NCBI GenBank assembly: GCA_002721305.1
Contig: PBKA01000029.1
Span: forward strand, 1 to 48,843
Length of the DNA: 48,843 nt
Source: Acidimicrobiaceae bacterium
Lineage (GTDB): Bacteria; Actinomycetota; Acidimicrobiia; Acidimicrobiales; Poriferisodalaceae
Direction of reading: 5' to 3'
Of this stretch, positions 25,187-33,592 are shown piece by piece. The notes beneath the pieces were generated by a model, which was not told the origin of the DNA, ran no database searches, and worked only from the letters and a program-made list of their open reading frames with translations. Numbering within the stretch: position 1 is the first letter of the stretch; the number at the start of each line of letters is the position of its first letter. Position numbers and translations under genes: made by a program.

Positions 25187-25223
25187 AACACTTAAAGTGT
25201 TAATTTGAGTTGTCTGCTATGGT
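25187..25223 (+). promoter_or_regulatory. Promoter with overlapping palindromic operator before acpP
   Basis: A 15-bp perfect inverted repeat, AACACTT A AAGTGTT (25187-25201), covers the -35 position of a promoter whose -10 is TATGGT (25218-25223). The acpP start is 33 bases past the -10. The arrangement suggests repression by a dimeric regulator, perhaps one sensing lipid supply; the regulator is not identified. Confidence 0.5.
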
Positions 25224-25256
25224 TAACCCAACCGGCACCTCTTGCAAGGAGCTTCT

Positions 25257-25547
25257 TTGCCCGCTGAAACACACGTCGAACAAAGCCGACCGGACCGAGA
25301 TGCAGTATTTGGCATCATCCGCGATCAGCTATCGGACATCCTCGAAATTGATCCGGCTCGGATCATGGAATCGTCTTCTTTTGTAGAAGACCTTGAAGCC
25401 GACTCGCTCGCTCTAATCGAACTTGTAGAAGGCTTGGAGGAAGAACTCTCCGAACGTACCGTCGGATTCCGGATCGAGGATGAAGATCTGGAGGATCTGA
25501 AAACCGTCCGCGATGCAATTGATTACGTGATGGCCCGAATTGGGTAG
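25257..25547 (+). CDS. acpP: Acyl carrier protein
   Basis: This 96-residue acidic helical protein has the phosphopantetheine attachment Ser50 in 'FVEDLEADSLALIELVEGLE', preceded by 'DQLSDILEIDPARI' and followed by 'EDEDLEDLKTVRDAIDYV'. It shuttles acyl chains for fatty acid and phospholipid synthesis. The TTG at 25257 is chosen because AAGGAG lies 6 bases before it; an upstream TTG at 25242 overlaps that site. It is separated from plsX by a 118-base regulatory region and precedes rnc. Confidence 0.92.
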   Translation: MPAETHVEQSRPDRDAVFGIIRDQLSDILEIDPARIMESSSFVEDLEADSLALIELVEGLEEELSERTVGFRIEDEDLEDLKTVRDAIDYVMARIG

Positions 25548-25632
25548 AACTTTGAGATTCTTGAAATTCGGTAGCCGCCATCTCGGACGCTCCTCGCGAA
25601 TCAAACAACGGCGCGAAGACACCTCTTCCGAC

Positions 25633-26373
25633 ATGACGGAGCTACTCCAGCCCTTAGCCGACCGAATCGGGTACTCCTTCAAGGACTCGGGGTTGATGCA
25701 ATTGGCCATGTCGCACCGAAGTTGGTGCGCTGAACGACACGACTCTCCCTCAAACGAACGACTTGAGCTTCTAGGAGACGCCGTGCTTGGCCACTGCGTC
25801 ACGGCACATCTTTACCGAATTCACCCTGAGTGGAGCGAAGGAGAACTGGCTCAAGCGAGGTCAGCAGTCGTGAATTCCTCAAGCTTGGCGCGAGTCGCTG
25901 AAAAATACGACATAGGCAGCGCGTTGTTGCTCGGTGTGGGTGAAGAGCGATCAGGAGGTCGGGGCAAGGCGTCGCTGTTGTGTGATGCCTTTGAGGCCCT
26001 CCTAGGAGCGATCTATCTGGACGCTGGATTGGAAACAGTGGAGCGCTTTATTCTCGAAGCCTTGCGGTTGCGGATCGAAGAAGTAGCCATCGACCCGGGC
26101 GTCGATGACGCCAAGACCAGGTTGCAAGAACTCGTAGTCCGGGTTCACGGTGACTCTCCCACCTACGTCTTGACTGATAGTGGCCCTGATCACGACAAGT
26201 GTTTCTCCGCCGAGGTTTGGTTTGCTGGAAGCATCCAAGGAAAAGGCGAAGGCACTTCCAAGAAGCAGGCTGAGCAAGCGGCCGCAAGTCAAGCTTGGCA
26301 AGCCATTGGAGCTATAGACGAGCCTGACCGGCCAACCACCCAAGGAAGAAGTGAACATGCTAGAACTCCCTGA
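25633..26373 (+). CDS. rnc: Ribonuclease III
   Basis: This 246-residue dsRNA endonuclease matures rRNA and other structured RNAs. The signature NERLELLGDAVLG (41-53) carries Glu45 and Asp49; the second metal-binding pair is Asp118 and Glu121 in 'CDAFEALLGAIYLDAG'. The double-stranded RNA-binding domain spans about 160-228 ('DAKTRLQELVVRVHG' through 'GTSKKQAEQAAASQAW'). I use ATG 25633; an in-frame TTG at 25540 would add 31 basic residues and overlap acpP. The 3' end overlaps the next gene by 17 bases. Confidence 0.94.
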   Translation: MTELLQPLADRIGYSFKDSGLMQLAMSHRSWCAERHDSPSNERLELLGDAVLGHCVTAHLYRIHPEWSEGELAQARSAVVNSSSLARVAEKYDIGSALLLGVGEERSGGRGKASLLCDAFEALLGAIYLDAGLETVERFILEALRLRIEEVAIDPGVDDAKTRLQELVVRVHGDSPTYVLTDSGPDHDKCFSAEVWFAGSIQGKGEGTSKKQAEQAAASQAWQAIGAIDEPDRPTTQGRSEHARTP

Positions 26374-27187
26374 ACTCGAAACCGCCCGACGTGACCTCGA
26401 TCGGGAAGTTGGCGGTCTGAAGATTAAAGAAATAGATGTGATTGGCCCAAAGCGCCTCATTCCTGGGCAGCCAAATAAGAACGGCCTTACGAAAGCACTA
26501 TCGGGACGGAAGATTTCCAACGTACGGCGCATCGGGATGCTGATCTGCCTGGACGTGGGCAACGGTGAATCCCTGGTAATTGACTTAGGTCCAGGGGGAG
26601 CGTTGCGAAGAGCAACCAACAAAGATAAGCGAGAAGCCGATACGCAGTTAATCATCGCCTTTACCCAAAAGGGACAGTTGCGTCTTCTCGACAGCGACAA
26701 ATCAGCGACCGTGACCCTGGTCCAGAATGAGGAAATCGGTCAGGTGTTTCCTGAAGTCGCAGATCTAGGATTCGACCCCGTTGATGAGCCCCTTTCGTGG
26801 ACTGACTTTGGCCGACGTTTACTTCAGTACGACACCAAACTGCGTCCGCTGTTGATGGATCAAACTTTCGTAGTCGGTTTAGGCCCCATCTACAGCGACG
26901 AAATTCTTCACGCAGCGTTATTGCGACATGACAGGATCGCGAATCAGCTCATCACCCAGGAGATACGCAGGTTGTACAGATCCATCGTCGAGACGATCCA
27001 CAACGCGGTAAAGCATCGGGGAGTAAGTCTCGACGAAATTTCGGACGTCTTCGGAAAACCGGGAGGCTACGACGAATACCTCGAAGTGTATCGACGAGGC
27101 GGTGAACGCAGTAGGAACGGACGAGGAGACGTACTGACCGCGAGAGTGGGGGGAACCACTCATTACTACTGCGACTATCAGGTCTAG
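26357..27187 (+). CDS. MutM/Fpg-fold protein lacking catalytic and zinc-finger residues
   Basis: The 276-residue protein sits exactly where mutM lies in actinobacteria (rnc-mutM-smc) and keeps the Fpg/Nei architecture: 'ELPELETARRDL' at the start, 'TKLRPLLMDQTFVVGLGP' and 'IYSDEILHAALLRHDR' of the helix-two-turn-helix, and 'FGKPGGY' before the C-terminus. Key residues of active Fpg are replaced: the catalytic N-terminal Pro is Leu2, the Lys57-equivalent is Gly60, the GxGN Asn is Pro177, and three of four zinc Cys are Ser252, Gly255 and Gln275 (only Cys272 remains). The intercalation-loop residues are also missing. Met removal before Leu is not expected, so no N-terminal secondary amine can form. 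It is intact and overlaps rnc, so it looks like a maintained non-glycosylase descendant. An alternative GTG start at 26351 does not restore Pro. Confidence 0.78.
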   Translation: MLELPELETARRDLDREVGGLKIKEIDVIGPKRLIPGQPNKNGLTKALSGRKISNVRRIGMLICLDVGNGESLVIDLGPGGALRRATNKDKREADTQLIIAFTQKGQLRLLDSDKSATVTLVQNEEIGQVFPEVADLGFDPVDEPLSWTDFGRRLLQYDTKLRPLLMDQTFVVGLGPIYSDEILHAALLRHDRIANQLITQEIRRLYRSIVETIHNAVKHRGVSLDEISDVFGKPGGYDEYLEVYRRGGERSRNGRGDVLTARVGGTTHYYCDYQV

Positions 27188-27265
27188 TGCCCGAATCGCA
27201 TTAGCTTTCAAAATACCTAGCCAAGGGTCAACCAATAAGTGCCAATGACAGGGCATGATGTCGGA

Positions 27266-27287
27266 GTACCACTCATTTTGGTGGTGC
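27266..27287 (+). terminator. Possible hairpin terminator before smc
   Basis: Arms 27266-27272 and 27281-27287 pair over 7 bases (one G-T), with an 8-base T-rich loop, and are followed by a T-rich stretch (GTTTCGTTTT). It would end the acpP-rnc-MutM-like unit in the 128-base gap 27188-27315. Confidence 0.35.
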
Positions 27288-27315
27288 CGTTTCGTTTTCC
27301 GGATAGGTCAAATTA

Positions 27316-30300
27316 GTGTTCCTCAAGTCGCTTACCATGAAGGGCTTTAAGTCTTTCGCGGACCCAACGGTGCTCGAATTTGAGCCCGGAGTTACGGTCG
27401 TTGTGGGTCCCAATGGGAGCGGTAAATCCAACGTGGTGGATGCGGTCGCGTGGGTGCTGGGTGCACAGGGACCGACCACGGTTCGATCGGGGAAAATGGA
27501 GGATGTCGTTTTCGCGGGCACACCCGATCGACCCGCTCTCGGACGCGCCGAAGTTAGTTTGGTGATCGACAATTCCTCCGGCTCGTTACCGATTGAATTC
27601 ACCGAGGTGACTGTCACTCGTACTTTGTACCGGTCAGGAGATTCGGAGTACTCGCTGAACGACGTTCCATGTCGTCTCCTCGACATCCAAGAACTACTAA
27701 GCGATGCCGGTGTGGGACGACAACAGCATGTGATCGTCGCTCAAGGCCAGATAGACCAAGTCCTTAATTCGAGACCCGAGGAACGGCGAGCGATTGTTGA
27801 AGAAGCGGCCGGAATCCTTAAGTTTCGGCGCCGAAAGGAGCGAGCTGAACGTCGACTTGCGGCGACTGAAACAAATTTGACAAGACTCCAAGACCTCCAA
27901 CGAGAGGTACGACGCCAGTTACGTCCGCTGGAGAAACAGGCGGATGCAGCAAAGCGCCACGGCGCGGTTGTCGATGAGTTGCGTTCGATTCGCCTTTTCC
28001 TCACCGGGCAAGAGATCCGAAGTATTGAGGCCGCCCAGACAGCGGCCAAAGACGTCGCTGACGAAACCAACAGTGAACAAGTACGGCTGCGCGGAGATAT
28101 AGGTGTACTCGATATAGAGATACGTGCTTCGGAGTCTCAACTAGCTGCCGCGGGTGATCCAAGCACAGACTTGCTTCCCAGAGTCGAATCGTTACGCGAG
28201 CGATGCCGAGGTCTAATCGCCCTGATAGAGGAACGTTCGAGGACAACTGAACGTGATCGAGGCGTGTTGCTCGCTGCTGACGTGGCACTAACGCTCCAAG
28301 CGGAGTCGTCGAGACTTGCTGAGGAACTAGACGAGCTGTCGACACTTGGGGTAGATGTTGCTCGACAACTGGAAGAACTACTTAGAGTCGATGCACAGCT
28401 AACCGTAGAAGCCGAATCGATAGAAGTCGATGGACCGCTAGTGGGCTTGGATGCAGCCAGACGCGCTGCGGAGGTCAAGGGTGAGCTCGGGCCACTAGAG
28501 CGAGGGCTGGAGAGCGTCACCGGAGAGCATGCTCGTCTCACGCGACGAGTGGAACAGCTGACGAAAGAGATTGCCGAAGCTGACGAACGCCTTGAACACC
28601 TGCAACTAGGTCTCGTTTCTGCTTCCGATTCTGAACCCGCACTCGTGCAGGACCTGGACGAAGCCCTAAAGGGAACTGAAGTAGCGGAACAGAGGATGAC
28701 CTCTGTAACCGAAGAACAACTCTTGGCTGGTAAAGACGAACAGACCTGGAGAGCCCGAGTTGAGGCCCTCGAAATTGCAGCGGAGACTGCTCTCAAAAAC
28801 TCAGGTTTCCCACAAGTGCAAGAAATTGATGGGGTCTTGGGGGTGTTGGCTGAACTCATTGAAATTGAGCCAGGGTGGGAACCTGCCGTTGAAGCTGCAA
28901 TAGGCGGGGTTCTAACCTCGGTTGTCGTCGAAGATGTCGAAACCGCTCGGACTGCGTTGGAGCAGCTAGGACGGTCTGAAGTACCTGGTTCGATACTCGC
29001 TATCCAGAGTCCTTACAACCATGCCGACAGACCAGAATTTACTGATGCTCTCCGCGAAAGGGTAAGTGGGAAAACGTCCCAACTGGAGATACTTCTGGAC
29101 TCGTTGTTGTCCACCGCTGTCTGCGTGCAAGGTGGTTGGTCAGAAGCTATCGACATAGCGGTGCAGCGGCCGGGACTTACGGTAGTCACCTCCGGCGGTG
29201 ACTGTTTCGGACCCGGCGGCTGGAATATGCGGCCGGGAGAAAAGGCCTCGACCGCAACGGCGCTAAACGAGGCGCGAGATCATGTCCAAGTTGCGACCGC
29301 CCGCAGAGAAGCCGCGCAGGCGGAACGCACCGTCGTAGAAGCCGACCTTCTAGACGCTCGACGCCGGCACGAAGAAGCGGTACGACGCTTGGAAACAAAT
29401 GATGACTTGTTGACAAGGTCAGCGGACGGAATCGAAAAGGTCCAACGGTCGCGCCGCGATTTAACCTCGGAGAGAGAAATCTTGGGGGCAAGAGTCGATG
29501 AGCTAGGCCAAACCCTGGGACGTGACCGGCCAAGACTCGCGGAGCTAGAGGCACGTCTTGCGGAATTGGAAGCTGCGGAAAGTCTTGAGCGATCCGCGGC
29601 TAGCGAAGCCCACACTCAACGACGCGAGTTAGAACGCCGAATGCGGGTTGCGGCGCAAAGTCGAGCTGAGCTCGAAGCAAACCAGAAAGCGCTCCAAGAA
29701 CGAGAGAGAAGGGCAAATGATCGACGCGAAGAGATCACCGCCCAACTCAAAGCAAATGATGAGGAAACAAAGGGAAAGTCAGATCGATTACTTCGAATAG
29801 AGGAAAGTCTGGGAGCTCTCGCCGCTCTAAGAGATCTGCTGCAAAAAAGGTTCGCCGTGTTGGACCGAGAAGTAGGAAACCTACGCGCCAAACGTACAGA
29901 ACTATCGGCTGAAGTGAGGTCGGTTGCTGACCGTCTTGAGACCTTGCGCGGAGAGCGATCATCCATGGAGAAGAAGCTGGCCGAAACTCAAGAGATAGCA
30001 GCATCCAACGAGCTAGCTGAAACTGAACGTCGATTCAAAATTGACAGTCTGCGAGAGATGCTTCGCAACGAGTTGAATGCTGACCAAGGGGAGGCGTTAG
30101 CCACGCCAGAGCCGTTGCTGGAAGAATCGAGCACCCCAACCTCACGGGTTCGAGAACTCGAGAGCGACCTGCGTCGTATGGGCCCAATTAATCCTTTAGC
30201 CCTTCAAGAACATGAAGCTCTCAAAGAACGCCACGATTTCGTAGCTGAACAATTAGATGATGTTCGCAGCGGACGGAGAGAATTGAACAAGGTTATCGCC

Positions 30301-30774
30301 GCAGTAGACGCAGAAATAGTTGACGTCTTCGCCGCGGCGTTCAAGGACGTGGCCGACAACTTTGGCCAGATTTTTTCAACCTTGTTTCCGGGTGGCGAAG
30401 GCCGGTTGACCTTGAGTGACCCGGACCAAATGCTTGGAACAGGCATTGAATTGGAAGCCAAACCATCAGGTAAGAACGTCGGAAAGCTTTCGCTCCTTTC
30501 TGGAGGTGAAAGGTCATTGACAGCGTTGGCGTTCCTTTTTGCCATTTTCCGCAGTCGACCTTCCCCTTTTTATGTAATGGACGAAGTCGAAGCAGCCTTG
30601 GACGACATCAATTTGCACCGATTCTTAGAGCTTGTCTCCGAATTCCGAGAAGAGGCACAGTTGGTCATCGTGAGCCACCAAAAACGTACGATGGAAGCCG
30701 CTGACGTTCTGTACGGAATATCGATGGCTTCGGGCGGCTCGTCGCAAGTTCTGAGCGAAAAGGTTGCTTCTTAG
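27316..30774 (+). CDS. smc: Chromosome segregation protein SMC
   Basis: This 1152-residue condensin ATPase organises and segregates the chromosome. The N-terminal head has Walker A GPNGSGKSN (31-39) and 'VIVAQGQIDQVLN'. Two long coiled-coil arms flank a hinge at about residues 500-650 ('IDGVLGVLAELIEIEPGWE' to 'SGGDCFGPGGWNMRPGE'). The C-terminal head has the signature LLSGGERSLTALAF, Walker B 'FYVMDEVEAALDD' and 'QLVIVSHQKRTME'. Length is slightly below the typical 1180-1190. The GTG start has no clear ribosome-binding site. ScpA/ScpB partners are not in the window. Confidence 0.96.
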   Translation: MFLKSLTMKGFKSFADPTVLEFEPGVTVVVGPNGSGKSNVVDAVAWVLGAQGPTTVRSGKMEDVVFAGTPDRPALGRAEVSLVIDNSSGSLPIEFTEVTVTRTLYRSGDSEYSLNDVPCRLLDIQELLSDAGVGRQQHVIVAQGQIDQVLNSRPEERRAIVEEAAGILKFRRRKERAERRLAATETNLTRLQDLQREVRRQLRPLEKQADAAKRHGAVVDELRSIRLFLTGQEIRSIEAAQTAAKDVADETNSEQVRLRGDIGVLDIEIRASESQLAAAGDPSTDLLPRVESLRERCRGLIALIEERSRTTERDRGVLLAADVALTLQAESSRLAEELDELSTLGVDVARQLEELLRVDAQLTVEAESIEVDGPLVGLDAARRAAEVKGELGPLERGLESVTGEHARLTRRVEQLTKEIAEADERLEHLQLGLVSASDSEPALVQDLDEALKGTEVAEQRMTSVTEEQLLAGKDEQTWRARVEALEIAAETALKNSGFPQVQEIDGVLGVLAELIEIEPGWEPAVEAAIGGVLTSVVVEDVETARTALEQLGRSEVPGSILAIQSPYNHADRPEFTDALRERVSGKTSQLEILLDSLLSTAVCVQGGWSEAIDIAVQRPGLTVVTSGGDCFGPGGWNMRPGEKASTATALNEARDHVQVATARREAAQAERTVVEADLLDARRRHEEAVRRLETNDDLLTRSADGIEKVQRSRRDLTSEREILGARVDELGQTLGRDRPRLAELEARLAELEAAESLERSAASEAHTQRRELERRMRVAAQSRAELEANQKALQERERRANDRREEITAQLKANDEETKGKSDRLLRIEESLGALAALRDLLQKRFAVLDREVGNLRAKRTELSAEVRSVADRLETLRGERSSMEKKLAETQEIAASNELAETERRFKIDSLREMLRNELNADQGEALATPEPLLEESSTPTSRVRELESDLRRMGPINPLALQEHEALKERHDFVAEQLDDVRSGRRELNKVIAAVDAEIVDVFAAAFKDVADNFGQIFSTLFPGGEGRLTLSDPDQMLGTGIELEAKPSGKNVGKLSLLSGGERSLTALAFLFAIFRSRPSPFYVMDEVEAALDDINLHRFLELVSEFREEAQLVIVSHQKRTMEAADVLYGISMASGGSSQVLSEKVAS

Positions 30775-30805
30775 GGTTGATGCAACTCAATCGCGAAATT
30801 GTTTG

Positions 30806-30811
30806 TAGCTT
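30806..30811 (+). promoter_or_regulatory. Candidate -10 element (TAGCTT) for ftsY
   Basis: TAGCTT lies 9 bases before the GTG start of ftsY, which has no Shine-Dalgarno. This would give a transcript with a leader of a base or two at most. Confidence 0.35.
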
Positions 30812-30820
30812 TCAGTCGTA

Positions 30821-31945
30821 GTGAACACGACCCTGCTCATAATTGTTTTTGTTGCCCTGATGCTCTTGCTAGCTCTGTTGCCCTGGATGCATCGAGCGTG
30901 GACCGAGCGTCGCGGAAGCGCCCTCTCTCAACGAATGCCGTTCGAGGACGGGAAAGAGCAGGCTCCGGAAAGCATCGAAGGGCCGAAGCCAAGTGACGAC
31001 TCCGTAGCGGTCGCGACCCAAGATCAGTGCTCCAACTCGGAATCACACTCGCTGCGGACGAAAATCTCGAAAGCGCGGGGCCTGCTGTCCAGCCGACTCA
31101 GGGACATACGTCGAGGACCAGTCGGACCTCAAGTTTGGGACCAGATAGAAGAACTGTTGATCTTGGCAGATGTCGGGGTGCAAACAACATTCGACACTGT
31201 CGGGCGACTGCGTCAGACGGTTGAAGAGAAGGAGCCAAGCGAAGGAGCGACGCTGCTTGATCTGCTCAAGAAGCAGATGATAGGCGACTTGTCGCGAGAC
31301 AGGGAGCTTAAAAGACTCGCCTCAGAGGGACGGGTGCCCGTGTGGCTTTTCGTCGGAGTCAACGGTGTTGGCAAAACAACTTCGATAGGCAAAGTTGCCC
31401 GACGGTTCAACGATGATGGTCTAAGAGTGCTCTTGGCAGCCGGTGACACATTTAGAGCAGCGGCAACCGAGCAGCTTGAGCAGTGGGCCGAGACCAGTGG
31501 ATCAGAACTAGTGCGCGGAAGCGAAGGAGCAGACCCCAGCTCCGTCATTTTTGACGCAGCGGAGGCAGCTTTAGCACGAAAAGTTGACGTTGTGCTTGCT
31601 GACACCGCAGGACGTCTACATAACAAAGTCAACTTGATGGAAGAGTTGGCCAAGGTCCGAAGAGTCGCGGATCGAGAACCGGGAGAAGTCTTGGAGGTAT
31701 TGCTGGTGATCGATGCCACCACGGGACAGAACGGGCTTAATCAAGCGCGAGAGTTCTCCGAAGCCGTCGACGTCACAGGTGTCGTTCTCACCAAACTAGA
31801 CGGATCAGCCAAGGGCGGAATAGTTTTTGCGATTGAACAAGAACTTGGATTGCCTGTGAAGCTCGTTGGTCTGGGTGAAGGCGACCGCGACCTTGTCGAT
31901 TTTGATCCTGAGCAATTCGTGGAAGCATTGTTCGGTGATGACTAA
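30821..31945 (+). CDS. ftsY: Signal recognition particle receptor FtsY
   Basis: This is a 374-residue SRP receptor GTPase. It begins with a hydrophobic segment (about residues 3-24, 'LLIIVFVALMLLLALLPW'), so it is probably anchored by a transmembrane helix, followed by a short acidic linker. The NG domain contains the P-loop GVNGVGKTT (179-187), 'LLAAGDTFRAAATEQLE', 'VVLADTAGRLHNK' and 'VLTKLDGSAKGG'. It docks SRP-ribosome complexes at the membrane, with Ffh encoded 47 bases downstream. The GTG start gives the intact membrane segment. Confidence 0.95.
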   Translation: MNTTLLIIVFVALMLLLALLPWMHRAWTERRGSALSQRMPFEDGKEQAPESIEGPKPSDDSVAVATQDQCSNSESHSLRTKISKARGLLSSRLRDIRRGPVGPQVWDQIEELLILADVGVQTTFDTVGRLRQTVEEKEPSEGATLLDLLKKQMIGDLSRDRELKRLASEGRVPVWLFVGVNGVGKTTSIGKVARRFNDDGLRVLLAAGDTFRAAATEQLEQWAETSGSELVRGSEGADPSSVIFDAAEAALARKVDVVLADTAGRLHNKVNLMEELAKVRRVADREPGEVLEVLLVIDATTGQNGLNQAREFSEAVDVTGVVLTKLDGSAKGGIVFAIEQELGLPVKLVGLGEGDRDLVDFDPEQFVEALFGDD

Positions 31946-31976
31946 GGCCATAGAAAATAGAGAGAACCGAGACAGG

Positions 31977-31982
31977 TAGCCT
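31977..31982 (+). promoter_or_regulatory. -10 element (AGACAGGTAGCCT) for ffh
   Basis: TAGCCT lies 10 bases before the ffh ATG, with no good ribosome-binding site in between. The wider sequence GACAGGTAGSCT recurs upstream of rpsP (33471-33481), suggesting related promoters. -35 elements are not clear. Confidence 0.45.
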
Positions 31983-31992
31983 GACCAAGCGT

Positions 31993-33432
31993 ATGTTCGA
32001 ATCACTGACGGATCGTTTCGACGGGATCTTGGGTCGGCTTAAAGGAAAGGGTCGGCTAACCGAAGACGACGTTGCCGAAGCAATGCGTGAAATTCGGTTA
32101 GCCCTTTTGGAAGCCGACGTCCATTTCAACGTCGTGGACCGTTTCATTGAACGTACCCGGGAACGATGCTTCGGCGCAGACGTCGCAGACAGTCTGACTC
32201 CCGGACAACAGGTCGTAAAGGTTGTCAACGAAGAACTCACGACGATTTTGGGTGGAGAGTCCTTTCAGGTCGCGTATTCGTCGAAGCCGCCGACCGTCGT
32301 CCTCATGGCGGGCCTCCAGGGTTCCGGCAAAACAACATCGTCGGCAAAACTGGCGCGTTGGTTCAAGTCCCAGGGACGAAATCCGTTGCTCGTTGGAGCA
32401 GATCTGCAACGACCTGCGGCTGTCGATCAATTGAAGACACTGGCACAGCGGTTAGACATACCGGTTTTCAGTGCGCCCGAGAGCGCCGTAGAGTCGGCCC
32501 GCGGGGGTCTCATCGAAGCACAACAAACAGGACGCGACGTACTCATCGTGGACACCGCCGGCCGTTTGACAGTCGACAATGCGCTCATGGATGAGATCGC
32601 GGAGATTTCTGATGCAGTTGACCCCGACCACACCTTCCTGATAGTCGATGCCATGACCGGCCAGGATGCAGTCAATACCGCTGAGGCCTTCCACGCCACC
32701 CTTGAACTTGATGCAATCATCCTCACCAAACTGGATGGAGATGCTCGAGGCGGGGCAGCACTCTCCGTGAAAGAAGTCGTCGGGCGTCCTATCGCCTTCG
32801 CATCAACCGGGGAGAGGCTAGAAGACTTTGACCAGTTTCACCCTGATCGCATGGCTGAACGCATTCTCGGCATGGGAGATGTCTTAACCCTTATCGAAAA
32901 AGCCGAAGAAGTATTTGAGCAAGAAGCCGCGGAGGCAGCTACGCAGAGACTCTTAGAAGGGACTTTCACTCTCGACGACTTTGTTGAACAACTTCGGCAG
33001 GTGCGGCAAATGGGAGACCTCTCCAGCATCGTCTCCATGATGCCCGGCGCCCCGAAAGAAATGAAAGATGCAGATGTCGACGAACGAGAAATTGACCGAG
33101 TCGAAGCCATCGTCCTTTCAATGACGCCAGAAGAGAGAATCGATCCGGAAATTGTCGATGGCTCCCGTCGAGCGCGAATAGCCAGAGGAAGCGGAACGAC
33201 GCCAACCCAAGTGAGTAATTTGCTGAAGCAGTTCAAAGAGATGCGAAAAGCAATGAAGGGTATCGCTGGTCTTGGAAGTAAGTCCAAAGGCCGCAAATCC
33301 AAAGCCAAGAAAGGCAAGAAGGGGAAAAAGAACTCCAATAAGGGAGGAAACAGCCGGGTGCAACCTAAAGAAGCCCCGAAAATGCCCAAGATAGACATTG
33401 AGGGTCTCGACCTAACCCTGCCCGGTAGATGA
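31993..33432 (+). CDS. ffh: Signal recognition particle protein Ffh (SRP54)
   Basis: This 479-residue SRP GTPase binds signal peptides and 4.5S RNA. Order: N domain ('FDGILGRLKGKGRLTEDDV'), G domain with GLQGSGKTTSSAKLA near residue 108, 'LLVGADLQRPAAVDQL', 'VDTAGRL', 'ILTKLDGDARGGAALS', then a Met-containing M domain ('QVRQMGDLSSIVSMMPG', 'RRARIARGSGTTPTQVSNLL', 'FKEMRKAMK'). A Lys/Gly-rich tail precedes the C-terminus, as in other actinobacterial Ffh proteins. It pairs with FtsY just upstream. The SRP RNA gene is not in the window. Confidence 0.96.
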   Translation: MFESLTDRFDGILGRLKGKGRLTEDDVAEAMREIRLALLEADVHFNVVDRFIERTRERCFGADVADSLTPGQQVVKVVNEELTTILGGESFQVAYSSKPPTVVLMAGLQGSGKTTSSAKLARWFKSQGRNPLLVGADLQRPAAVDQLKTLAQRLDIPVFSAPESAVESARGGLIEAQQTGRDVLIVDTAGRLTVDNALMDEIAEISDAVDPDHTFLIVDAMTGQDAVNTAEAFHATLELDAIILTKLDGDARGGAALSVKEVVGRPIAFASTGERLEDFDQFHPDRMAERILGMGDVLTLIEKAEEVFEQEAAEAATQRLLEGTFTLDDFVEQLRQVRQMGDLSSIVSMMPGAPKEMKDADVDEREIDRVEAIVLSMTPEERIDPEIVDGSRRARIARGSGTTPTQVSNLLKQFKEMRKAMKGIAGLGSKSKGRKSKAKKGKKGKKNSNKGGNSRVQPKEAPKMPKIDIEGLDLTLPGR

Positions 33433-33475
33433 GATGACGTTGACGCGAGGCGTGTTCGTTAGGGGTCCAGACAGG

Positions 33476-33481
33476 TAGGCT
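33476..33481 (+). promoter_or_regulatory. -10 element (AGACAGGTAGGCT) for the rpsP operon
   Basis: TAGGCT lies 112 bases before the rpsP ATG in a 160-base gap, implying a leader of about 105 bases. The upstream bases AGACAGG match those before ffh. The leader contains the GC-rich hairpin at 33522-33537. Confidence 0.4.
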
Positions 33482-33521
33482 TTCCTACTGGCTTCTAACA
33501 AAGCCGCCCCTTACTGCTCCA

Positions 33522-33537
33522 CCGACCCCAGGGTCGG
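33522..33537 (+). promoter_or_regulatory. GC-rich leader hairpin before rpsP
   Basis: CCGACCC (33522-33528) and GGGTCGG (33531-33537) are exact reverse complements separated by two bases. No T run follows, so it is more likely a leader structure than a terminator. Confidence 0.4.
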
Positions 33538-33592
33538 CGACGCCGAGTAGTGAAAAATTCAAAAAGATGACCCAGGAGAGACCTGAATAACC

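Noticed and set aside
28137-28859. 240-codon open frame on the minus strand within smc
   Set aside because: It is Ser/Ala/Arg-rich and low in complexity, lies wholly antisense to a well-conserved coiled-coil gene, and has no ribosome-binding site or domain; it is a shadow of smc codon usage.
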